A DNA stretch of 64,000 nt. It comes from an uncultured Eubacteriales bacterium (GTDB taxonomy: Bacteria; Bacillota; Clostridia; Oscillospirales; CAG-272). The number at the start of each line of letters is the position of its first letter. Position 1 is the first letter of the stretch. The DNA is taken from contig CAKSVM010000003.1 in the NCBI GenBank assembly GCA_934503195.1, positions 1 to 64,000 of the forward strand. The letters run 5' to 3'. The notes below the pieces were generated by a model. It worked only from the letters and a program-made list of their open reading frames with translations, had not been told where the DNA came from and searched no databases. A program made the position numbers and the translations under genes. Below, in pieces: positions 45,058-51,817 of the stretch.

Positions 45058-45834
45058 ATGAGCGATTTTATTTTGGATGAGCCTTTTTGTATAAAACGGT
45101 TCATTTATTCCGTAAACGGCAGTGTGAAAGCTGGCACGCAGAGCGACATTCCGGCGCGCGATTATGACTCATTTGTCCTGATTCGCAAGGGAACTTGCAG
45201 TTACGAATTTGAACACAAAAAGTTCAAAGCCTGCCCGGGCGACATAGTGTTTCTGGCAAAGAAATTGCCGTACAAAATTCTCGTCGGCGAGGAGAAATAT
45301 GAGTTCATCTATTGCGACTTTGAATTCTTCGAAGACGGTAGAACAATGCCAAAAAGCGATGTTTTCACCCCGAAAATCCCAGTAGACAGCCTGTTTGAAG
45401 ATATGTTTATCAACTTCCGCAAATGTATTTTTTACACTTCACTAATTAAGCTCTACGAGATCCTGCAAATCATCGTTGATTCGCAGGAAAAACCAGTCAC
45501 CACATCAAAAAGTCGTGAAAATGTTACAAAAGCGTTGGAGTATATCAACGAAAATATCAACAATCCAACATTGAGTGTGGCGATGCTCTGTGCCAACACG
45601 GACATGAGCGAAACTTATTTCAGGCGGCAGTTCAAGGAACTTGTCGGCATAACACCGCTCGAATACATCACAAAAAAGCGGATCGAACTCGCAAAATACT
45701 ACCTGAACTCCCCTTTTCTCACGATCGAAGAGTGTGCAACGCTGTGCGGCTTCTCTACGGCGCAGTATTTCTCGCGGGTTTTCTATATGGAGACCGGGAA
45801 AAAGCCATTGCAGTACAGACGTCTCGAAGATTAG
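45058..45834 (+). CDS. AraC-family transcriptional regulator
   Basis: 258 residues. A short cupin-like half (LIRKGTCSYEFEHKKFKACPGDIVFL) precedes the double HTH: PTLSVAMLCANTDMSETYFRRQFKELVG and LTIEECATLCGFSTAQYFSRVFYMETG, ending KPLQYRR. I chose the ATG at 45058 because GGAGG lies 7 bp upstream and the promoter just before it. Its stop overlaps the convergent Gx transporter stop (shared TTAG), so no terminator fits between them. Unlike the other AraC genes here it has no divergent lipoprotein partner; its target is unclear. Confidence 0.9.
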   Translation: MSDFILDEPFCIKRFIYSVNGSVKAGTQSDIPARDYDSFVLIRKGTCSYEFEHKKFKACPGDIVFLAKKLPYKILVGEEKYEFIYCDFEFFEDGRTMPKSDVFTPKIPVDSLFEDMFINFRKCIFYTSLIKLYEILQIIVDSQEKPVTTSKSRENVTKALEYINENINNPTLSVAMLCANTDMSETYFRRQFKELVGITPLEYITKKRIELAKYYLNSPFLTIEECATLCGFSTAQYFSRVFYMETGKKPLQYRRLED

Positions 45835-46325
45835 TCACGATTCCGCAATCCTTGGTCAATAAATAGTGCGACAAGTCCGCAAAAAAGTCCGGTCACAGCA
45901 CCAGAAATCACAAGAATCGGCAGATAGGCAAAAATTGCCATGCTTCTCATAACGACCGAGGCTGTTAAAATTTGTCCGATATTGTGAATGATTGCAGATA
46001 TTATGCTTGTAATCCACATTTTATCGCGTTTTATCACATTTTTGACGAGAATACTTACAATCAGACTCAATGTGGAACCTACGAGGCTGTAAATAAATGT
46101 CAGCGGCGAACCGCAGAAAATTGTTCCAAGTGTGATTCGAACCACCGTGATCAGCGCGACTTCAATCGGCGCGAATGAATAAACTGCGCAGACGGTTATG
46201 ATGTTCGCGAGTCCAAGCTTTACGCCGGGTATTGGAACTAAGTTCGGAATCCTCGTCTCAACGACGAATAAAGAGAGTGAAATTGTCGCAAAAAGCGACA
46301 ATTTCACCATTTTTTTAGTTTTCAA
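45831..46325 (-). CDS. Gx transporter-family membrane protein (EetB/HepI-like)
   Basis: 164-residue membrane protein with about five hydrophobic segments. VVETRIPNLVPIPGVKLGLANIITVCAVY and FCGSPLTFIYSLVGSTLSLIVS are characteristic of the Gx transporter family, formerly annotated heptaprenyl diphosphate synthase component I, an ECF-like integral membrane group. TTG start at 46325 with GGAG 7 bp upstream, inside the end of the NusG-domain gene (11-bp overlap). It is the third gene of an operon with apbE and a NusG-domain-II protein, a combination recalled from Gram-positive flavin-based electron-transfer loci. Confidence 0.85.
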   Translation of the reverse strand: MKTKKMVKLSLFATISLSLFVVETRIPNLVPIPGVKLGLANIITVCAVYSFAPIEVALITVVRITLGTIFCGSPLTFIYSLVGSTLSLIVSILVKNVIKRDKMWITSIISAIIHNIGQILTASVVMRSMAIFAYLPILVISGAVTGLFCGLVALFIDQGLRNRD

Positions 46326-46683
46326 CTGTCTTCTCCGTGAAACTTATTATCAATTTATGTGGCAGGCAAACAATTGGTATAAGCTCGCTCTTAAGCTCAC
46401 CCATGCTTATGCAGATTTTGTCTGGGCAGTCAGATTCGATAATCGATATTTTGCTATCCTGAATTTTTATAGTGTTTTTGCCCAATTCATTTTCAATAGT
46501 GAATATTCTGTCCGCCGATTTTTCGAGATCTATAAGTTCAACTAGTTTGCCGTCACTCGTAATTTTGACCATTTGCCCGGTCGGTGCCGACGATTTTATC
46601 AAGATGATCGTTGTGCATATTGCACATAGCACAAGGATAGCGAGCAAGATCAAAAGAGCTTTCCGTTTCAGAAGCTTAGTCAC
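46315..46683 (-). CDS. NusG domain II-containing membrane-anchored protein (EetA-like)
   Basis: 122 residues with a single N-terminal membrane helix (~8-28) and an extracytoplasmic NusG-II domain. The domain blocks are VKITSDGKLVELIDL, ENELGKNTIKIQDSKI and the cysteine-bearing ESDCPDKICISMG followed by PIVCLPHKL, which is diagnostic. The protein is not the transcription factor NusG; the name only refers to the fold of its second domain. It overlaps apbE by 8 bp and the Gx transporter by 11 bp, so the three genes are tightly coupled. Confidence 0.9.
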   Translation of the reverse strand: MTKLLKRKALLILLAILVLCAICTTIILIKSSAPTGQMVKITSDGKLVELIDLEKSADRIFTIENELGKNTIKIQDSKISIIESDCPDKICISMGELKSELIPIVCLPHKLIISFTEKTVEN

Positions 46684-47707
46684 GGCCGATCACCTCGATT
46701 GAAAGCCCACTTTTGTTTGTACAATATGACGATATCCCTTCGGTTATATATATTTTTTCTTCATCAGTGACGTAAATCATCTCAATATCATCTAGCGTTT
46801 TCCAGAATTCGATCGCTTTTTCGGGCCTCATAACAAACAACGCCGTCGATAACGCGTCACATTCAAAGCCATTTTTACCAATTACTGTCATTGAAACAAT
46901 TCCGTTATCGGCTGGATACCCGGTTTTGCTATCGATTATGTGGCAATATCGTTTTCCATCAGCTTCGAAATAACGCTCATAATTTCCCGAAGTAATCACC
47001 GCCGTGTCTTCGATTTCAACCACAAGTAGATTTTTGTCGGTTTCGAATGGATTTTTCACCGCGACACGCCATTTTTTCCCGTCAGGCCGCTTTCCGATCG
47101 TCTGAACATTGCCGCCGAGATTTATTACCGCCGATGTAACGCCATTTTCTCGGAGCAATTTGCAGATTTTATCGCTTGTATAGCCCTTGGCAACCGCGCC
47201 GAGATCAAGTTTCATCCCTTCGTCAAGTTGCACAATATTGCCATCAATTTTTATTTGTACATAATCAACAAATCTCAACGTCTTACCAATTTCAGAGCTT
47301 TCCGGAACGCGATAGTTGCCGTTTGTAAATCCCCACAGCGAAACCACCGGATACACGCTGATATCTAACGCACCATTGGTTGTTTTGCACATATTTTTCG
47401 CCAATTCAATAAGCTCGACAGTATCAGCATCTGCTTCGACTTTACCCTCAGCGTTCAATTTCGCAATATCGCTGTCCGGTCTCGTCACCGAAAACAGTGA
47501 ATCCAGCCGAGTTATTTCGCCCTCAACATCCGCGAGAAGCTCGTCATCCGCGCCTTTTGCCTTTATCGACATAAACGTATCCATCGCAAATATGTCAATT
47601 TCATTCATTTTTGATGTATAAAATTCACAGGACGTTGTACAAATCAATGTGAATAACATCAAGCAACCGACCGTCAGAAATCTTCTGGCTCGTTTTCCAA
47701 AATTCAA
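46676..47707 (-). CDS. apbE: FAD:protein FMN transferase (ApbE family lipoprotein)
   Basis: Attaches FMN covalently to Thr/Ser of target flavoproteins outside the membrane. 343 residues from a TTG at 47707, chosen because AGGAG lies 7 bp upstream and the signal peptide follows (lipobox TTSC, Cys near residue 27). An ATG at 47794 lies inside a palindromic repeat and adds unrelated sequence. Motifs: FAMDTFMSIKA, YPVVSLWGFTNG, KLDLGAVAKGYTSDKI, INLGGNVQTIG and HIIDSKTGYPA, with the metal-site region near ALSTALFVM. First gene of the apbE-nusG_II-Gx operon; its flavin acceptor is not encoded here. Confidence 0.93.
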   Translation of the reverse strand: MNFGKRARRFLTVGCLMLFTLICTTSCEFYTSKMNEIDIFAMDTFMSIKAKGADDELLADVEGEITRLDSLFSVTRPDSDIAKLNAEGKVEADADTVELIELAKNMCKTTNGALDISVYPVVSLWGFTNGNYRVPESSEIGKTLRFVDYVQIKIDGNIVQLDEGMKLDLGAVAKGYTSDKICKLLRENGVTSAVINLGGNVQTIGKRPDGKKWRVAVKNPFETDKNLLVVEIEDTAVITSGNYERYFEADGKRYCHIIDSKTGYPADNGIVSMTVIGKNGFECDALSTALFVMRPEKAIEFWKTLDDIEMIYVTDEEKIYITEGISSYCTNKSGLSIEVIGRD

Positions 47708-47757
47708 AATTTCACTCCTGATCTTCCGTTCGGCATAATAAGCCGCCGAAAATTGCA

Positions 47758-47800
47758 AAACGTATGTTGCAGAATCGCATGAATTCCGCAACATACGTTG
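47758..47800. repeat. Cluster C of CAAC-N4-GTTG palindromes upstream of apbE
   Basis: An imperfect copy aaacgtatgttg at 47758-47769 and a full copy caacatacgttg at 47789-47800, 31 bp apart. They lie in the 98-bp gap between slipin and apbE, about 50-90 bp before the apbE start. Confidence 0.68.
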
Positions 47801-47805
47801 TATAA

Positions 47806-48900
47806 TTATTTTTTATCCGTCCCGGTAAGCGCGGCTAGCTGTGAAAGTATGTCGCCCTGTCCCGAAAGCGTGATATTTCCGACCTGATCGCAGATTTTTC
47901 CGAGATATTCAAGCTCCTTCAGGCGATAAAGCGTTTTGTTTTCGTCCATGAGCTTGGCCGTGTTGAGCAGCGATCTGGTCGACGCGACTTCCTCGCGGCG
48001 CGTGATCACATTCGCCTGCGCGCGCTTTTCGGCGATCAAAACCGTGTTCATAATGTCGCGGATTTCACCGGGAAGGATGATGTCCTTGACGCCGGAACCG
48101 GTGATTTCAACGAAAAGTCCGGCGGCCTTCTCCTTGAGTTTTTTTTCAATAACGTCAGAAAATTCCTGCTTGTTTTCAAGAATTTCGTCGAGAGTGTGCG
48201 AGCCGACATAGTCGCGCATCGCGAGCTGAGCCGATGTGTAGAGCTGGTTCACATAATCGCCGGCCTCGATGATCCGGTCAAAATCGACCACTTTGTCAAA
48301 GAAAACATAGCTGATTCGCAGACCGATTTTGTCAGATGTCAACAATTCTTGTCCAGAAATCGTGCGCATCGTTGGTGTGATATTGACAAAATCGCAGGTC
48401 ACGCGCGCTGAATCGTTCCAGAAGAAATAACGTCCGGGTTCGAGTTTTCCGACAAATTTTCCATCATAATAGAGCAGTCCGCGTTGAATCGCGTTGACCA
48501 CAAATTCGCTGAAATATTCGCACGGAATCTGGTTTATCACCTTGAGCGCGTCGCCCGAAATGCGCGGCTCGGAAAGATCAATTATCTTGAACTTGTGCGC
48601 TCCGACCTTGAAATACGCATAATTTCCGGCACGCAGAACGCTGTCAAAATTGCCGTTGAGATAGTGCAGCGCGAGGCAGCCGTCCGGAACGGTGAGCGTG
48701 TTGACCGCGTCCGCAATCTCTTTTTTCGAAATCAAAATGTCGTACGGGCAGTGTGTGGAAACGAGCGGAGCGTTCAAACGGACAGCTTCGATTTCTGCCG
48801 AGCCGAAAGCAAGGTAGCTTCCGGGCATAAGAAGTCCATCGAATTTGCCGTTTTTGAAACGTAATCCGCGTTCGTTTTCGTTGATAATCACAGTTTTCAT
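47806..48900 (-). CDS. SPFH/band-7 domain protein (slipin-like)
   Basis: 364 residues. The N-terminal ~150 residues contain two similar modules, each with a 'Y/F-xx-GKF-x-G-x-L-x-PG-Y/RY' pattern (KNGKFDGLLMPGSYLAF at ~16 and YDGKFVGKLEPGRYFF at ~146). The SPFH/band-7 core follows (MRTISGQELLTSDKIGLRISYVFF, AMRDYVGSHTLDEIL) with a helical tail (IMNTVLIAEKRAQANVITRREE). It has no clear N-terminal membrane helix, unlike classical stomatins. GGGAGG precedes the ATG by 9 bp. The nearest good promoter is ~430 bp upstream, so the mRNA may carry a long structured leader. Confidence 0.85.
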   Translation of the reverse strand: MKTVIINENERGLRFKNGKFDGLLMPGSYLAFGSAEIEAVRLNAPLVSTHCPYDILISKKEIADAVNTLTVPDGCLALHYLNGNFDSVLRAGNYAYFKVGAHKFKIIDLSEPRISGDALKVINQIPCEYFSEFVVNAIQRGLLYYDGKFVGKLEPGRYFFWNDSARVTCDFVNITPTMRTISGQELLTSDKIGLRISYVFFDKVVDFDRIIEAGDYVNQLYTSAQLAMRDYVGSHTLDEILENKQEFSDVIEKKLKEKAAGLFVEITGSGVKDIILPGEIRDIMNTVLIAEKRAQANVITRREEVASTRSLLNTAKLMDENKTLYRLKELEYLGKICDQVGNITLSGQGDILSQLAALTGTDKK

Positions 48901-49190
48901 CTATATAAACCTCCCTTTGGAAGAAAATTTCGAACGGATTTCCCTGCAAGAAAAGCGCGGCATGAGAATTGAGCGGCAGTATCGCCATGACGGACTCCGG
49001 CGAAAACGGCGAAAGCCGAAGCTTTACGCCGTCCCCATCGCTGGTCAGGGTTCGCCGCCGCGGTATCCTTCCCGTGCAAAGCACAGTTTTGCTGAGGCCG
49101 AAGCCACGCGGGAAATCCGACGCTGCGGTCGACTCTTTCGAATCGTCCAAATAAATCCATGTGCAGTCAAACTGCAAGCCAAACCACTGG

Positions 49191-49240
49191 CCATGCCGTT
49201 TTACAAAAGAAAAACCAGCATGGGCGGGATTCGAACCCGC
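49191..49240 (-). ncRNA. tRNA-like T-arm plus acceptor-like stem in permuted order
   Basis: On the minus strand, GCGGG-UUCGAAU-CCCGC (49240-49224) is a perfect tRNA T-arm. Directly after it comes CCAUGC-U, which pairs with GGCAUGG (49191-49197) further 3', as acceptor strands 66-72 and 1-7 would if the tRNA were circularly permuted. No acceptor partner exists upstream of the T-arm, so it is not an ordinary tRNA. It may be a tRNA fragment, a permuted tRNA-like domain or a coincidental hairpin. CCA is not encoded. Confidence 0.35.
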
Positions 49241-49269
49241 GAAGTGTAACCGCCATCGACGCAATACAG

Positions 49270-49281
49270 CAACGCCTGTTG
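49270..49281. repeat. Palindrome copy caacgcctgttg inside the slipin leader
   Basis: Full CAAC-N4-GTTG copy between the leader promoter and the T-arm, flanked by GC on both sides (GCAAC...GTTGC). Confidence 0.65.
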
Positions 49282-49329
49282 CGGAATCGCGCGGCCTCTG
49301 AGAAGCGACGCGCCGACGATTACGTTAAA

Positions 49330-49358
49330 ATTATACCATAACTCCCACTTTCTTTCAA
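49330..49358 (-). promoter_or_regulatory. Consensus promoter reading toward slipin
   Basis: Minus strand TTGAAA (49353-49358), 17-bp spacer, TATAAT (49330-49335). Confidence 0.75.
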
Positions 49359-49416
49359 GTACTTACGCGATTTTGTTAGAATATTGTTATGATCTGAGAT
49401 TCGTTTGGCTATTGTG

Positions 49417-49545
49417 CAACGTGCGTTGTGCTATAGCTCATTTCATTGCAACATACGTTGCAATATGTTACTAATTATCACGCTTAATTTTGCTTTTAAG
49501 TCTCCATGAAAAGTGGACAAAATTCCGATAGTGCAACACCAGTTG
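49417..49545. repeat. Cluster D of CAAC-N4-GTTG palindromes
   Basis: caacgtgcgttg at 49417-49428, caacatacgttg at 49449-49460 (32 bp later) and caacaccagttg at 49534-49545. The first is flanked by TTGTG and TGCTATA, much as the first copy upstream of rpiR. The cluster lies between the slipin leader promoter and the terminator of lipoprotein 6. Confidence 0.7.
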
Positions 49546-49548
49546 CGT

Positions 49549-49575
49549 AAAAAGCCGTCCTCACGGACGGCTTTT
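49549..49575 (-). terminator. Terminator of lipoprotein 6
   Basis: A-tract, GCCGTCC tcac GGACGGC, then T4, immediately after the stop. Confidence 0.83.
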
Positions 49576-49587
49576 CGTATGGAATTT

Positions 49588-51045
49588 TTACTTCTTCATA
49601 TCCTCAAATTGCTGGGCGATGTACTTGACCCGCTCTTCCTGCTCCGACTGAATCGACGCCGCGTAGGACGCAACATCGGTACTCGGATTGTTGACCGCGA
49701 ATAGCTTATAGAGCATATTATTGTACGAGCTGTTAAAATTCCCATACATATATGTGAACGATAGAATGACATTTTCGTTGATTATGTCAATCATATTCGC
49801 GTCATCCGTCTGGTCAGCGTAGCGAACCTTCAGTGCCTGTTCGAAATACGCCGGAAAAACCTGACGGTATCCTTCGGCCGAAAGAGCCTCGACAATCAGT
49901 CCGGTCGTGTCAAGATGCGAATCGGCCGTGATCGGAATCGCCAGCGGACGGTCGGTACAGCCGCCGAAATACTGCGTCTGATTTTCGTCAAGCTTGGGCA
50001 TCGGCAGGATTCCATAGCTGATATTCGTCTGACTGTACGTATTTATCGCGTCGCTCATCTGCCCGTATGTGAATATTGCACGATTTTCAGCGAATGCTGT
50101 AGTCGCGCCGCCGTTTTCCTCAAACACGCGTCCGCCCTCACCAAAGAACAGAGCGTAGAATTTCTCAACAATTGTCTGATATTTGTCGAGGTCAATCTTG
50201 TAGACAAGCTGGTCGTTTTCCTTCTGATAAGGTTCGATATTGAACGGTTCAAGGACGCAATAATAATAGTTCGGATTCACAATTCCGTACTGATCCTCGT
50301 CGCCCTGTTTGCCGTCGCCATTCAAATCCTTACACCCTTGCTTCGTGATCGCGCCGAGCGCGTCGAGCGTCCAGTTTCCGTCGTAAACCGACTGGTACGG
50401 ATACTCGATTTTCAGGTCGTCGAGCATCGATTTGTTGAAGAACAGCACACGCGTGTCCGACATATTATTGTACGAAAGCGAGTTGGAGAAAAGATACATC
50501 GCGCCGTTGAAGGTCAGGCTCTCGACAGTGTACTTCGGCCACCACGGTTTGTTAAAATTAACATAGTTCACATCATACATATTGACGAACATCCCCTGAA
50601 GTGAGAGATTCGCCATCGTGATGTCGTGCGCCGAAACTATGTCAAATGTGTCGTCCCCCGCCAGAATTGACTGCGCGATAACACTGCCCTCCTCTGACGT
50701 CGACGTCGTTCCGCCGACCGTCGAGCCGCCCGCGAGAACGATTTTGCAGCCGAAACGATCCTCGACGGTTTTACATTTGTTGTACACCGCGTCGTTGACG
50801 AGCGAGCCGTTCTGTTCGTCGACGTAAATCGCCGCGAAACGGCTGTCGCCGAAGCCGAGAATGCGGAATTCGTAGCCTTCGAGATCCGATTCGGGCAGAT
50901 CGTCCGGAATCCCGGTTTCGGCGGGTTCGGTCGTTCCGGCATCGGCCGGAGGAGTCGTCACCTTCGGATCGTCCGAGGCTTCGCCGCAGGCCGCGAGCTG
51001 TGTCAGAATCAAAGCGCAGAGAAAAATGCTGATTTTGCGTTTCAT
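49588..51045 (-). CDS. Solute-binding-like lipoprotein 6 (orphan, with calcium loop)
   Basis: 485 residues. The lipobox is LAAC with Cys20, followed by a Pro/Thr/Ala linker to about residue 50. Landmarks are EQNGSLVNDAVYNK (77-90), LAGDDTFDI (128-136), NFNKPWW (163-169) and a calcium loop D-L-N-G-D-G-K-Q-G-D-E-D at 240-251. YGILPMPKLDENQTQYF is the family's later block. It is preceded by AGGAGG. Unlike lipoproteins 1, 3 and 4 it has no AraC neighbour, and it is separated from the rest of the family by 9 kb. Confidence 0.86.
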   Translation of the reverse strand: MKRKISIFLCALILTQLAACGEASDDPKVTTPPADAGTTEPAETGIPDDLPESDLEGYEFRILGFGDSRFAAIYVDEQNGSLVNDAVYNKCKTVEDRFGCKIVLAGGSTVGGTTSTSEEGSVIAQSILAGDDTFDIVSAHDITMANLSLQGMFVNMYDVNYVNFNKPWWPKYTVESLTFNGAMYLFSNSLSYNNMSDTRVLFFNKSMLDDLKIEYPYQSVYDGNWTLDALGAITKQGCKDLNGDGKQGDEDQYGIVNPNYYYCVLEPFNIEPYQKENDQLVYKIDLDKYQTIVEKFYALFFGEGGRVFEENGGATTAFAENRAIFTYGQMSDAINTYSQTNISYGILPMPKLDENQTQYFGGCTDRPLAIPITADSHLDTTGLIVEALSAEGYRQVFPAYFEQALKVRYADQTDDANMIDIINENVILSFTYMYGNFNSSYNNMLYKLFAVNNPSTDVASYAASIQSEQEERVKYIAQQFEDMKK

Positions 51046-51178
51046 ATTTGCCTCCTTGAGTTTGTCAATTATGCCGACAATTCACATTGCGTTCGCAATG
51101 CTATGAGACTATTTTAACATATGATTCACGCAAAGTCAATGGTAAAATGGAAGCTAAATACGTCAGAATGTAAGTTTT

Positions 51179-51802
51179 TTATTTGACCGCGACGATCACG
51201 CGATAATCGTCCTTCGGCGCGGGATAGACCGTGACCGACGCGAATCCGGCCGCTTTCAGGAGCTTCACCTCGTTCTCGGGCGTCAGTGGCGTGTCGATAT
51301 GTGCCATCATTTCGGGCGAATTGTTCCAGTATCCAAGCCACTCGTCCTGCTCGGCCTGCGTTTCGGCGATTTTGTCGGAATTCACAAAGGTTCCCGCGTT
51401 ATTCAGAGAATCAAACACCATTTTATACATTTTTAACTTGTTCTCCTCGTCCCAATGATGGAGCGCGGAGGTCGAGATCACCGCATCGTAGCCGCTTCCG
51501 AAATCGGTATTGAAGAAGTCCCCGGCGATCGTTTTGACGTTTGGAAAATGCGCGTTCAAAATATCAAGCATCTGCTCCGAAATGTCGATCGCCGTTACCT
51601 CTACATCGGGAAAACGCTCGAACAATGCGCGCAGTTCAAGCCCTGTTCCGGCTCCTAAATCGAGTACCGATTTTGTACAATCCGAAAGATACTGAATCAT
51701 CGCGTTTTTCGTGTCGAGAAAGGCCGCGTGAACGTCGTCGTAGCCGTCCGCTTTGCGGTCGAAGAAGGCTTTCATGTTGTCATTTCGATCTTTGATATTC
51801 AT
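51179..51802 (-). CDS. Class I SAM-dependent methyltransferase
   Basis: 207 residues. Motif I is VLDLGAGTGLELRAL (~46-60), motif II is VTAIDISEQML and the motif IV region is YDAVISTSALHHWDEENK. A Rossmann-type methyltransferase of the small-molecule (UbiE/COQ5-like) group; the substrate cannot be inferred. GGAG lies about 10 bp before the ATG. It starts 15 bp after the D-2-hydroxyacid dehydrogenase stop and is probably co-transcribed with it. Confidence 0.9.
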   Translation of the reverse strand: MNIKDRNDNMKAFFDRKADGYDDVHAAFLDTKNAMIQYLSDCTKSVLDLGAGTGLELRALFERFPDVEVTAIDISEQMLDILNAHFPNVKTIAGDFFNTDFGSGYDAVISTSALHHWDEENKLKMYKMVFDSLNNAGTFVNSDKIAETQAEQDEWLGYWNNSPEMMAHIDTPLTPENEVKLLKAAGFASVTVYPAPKDDYRVIVAVK

Positions 51803-51817
51803 AAGTCCGATTCTCCT

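Larger units (their letters stand above)
48901..49322 (-). other. Long untranslated leader candidate of the slipin gene
   Basis: About 420 bp without a convincing gene lie between a consensus minus-strand promoter and the slipin start. Short open frames exist on both strands but have no family resemblance, and one begins inside the tRNA-like T-arm. Reading the minus strand I see a GC hairpin (GCGCG...CGCGC), a GCAAC-AGGC-GUUGC hairpin, a T-arm hairpin and a CCAUGC...GCAUGG hairpin in the first 140 nt. An ATACCGCGG near 49060 only loosely resembles a T-box. No known riboswitch class is recognised. Confidence 0.4.

Noticed and set aside
46676..47794. Longer apbE starting at 47794
   Set aside because: That ATG is inside a palindrome repeat, the added 29 residues are unlike the family, and TTG 47707 has a good ribosome binding site before the signal peptide.
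48644..49264. A 206-codon minus-strand frame beginning in the T-arm region and running into the slipin gene
   Set aside because: Its C-terminal part is out-of-frame slipin, and its N-terminal part includes translated T-arm sequence, a known artefact.
49191..49330. Ordinary tRNA gene around the T-arm
   Set aside because: No upstream acceptor 5' strand pairs with CCAUGCU and no anticodon arm lies 5' of the T-arm in a normal order.
48901..49330. tmRNA, RNase P RNA or T-box in the slipin leader
   Set aside because: The tmRNA 5' consensus and tag reading frame, the RNase P core motifs and the T-box TGGNACCGCG motif were not found; ATACCGCGG alone is insufficient.
16111..49545. CRISPR array suggested by repeated 12-14-bp palindromes at 30-bp spacing
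   Set aside because: The repeats are too short and only two or three per locus, spacers are not consistent, and no cas genes are present.
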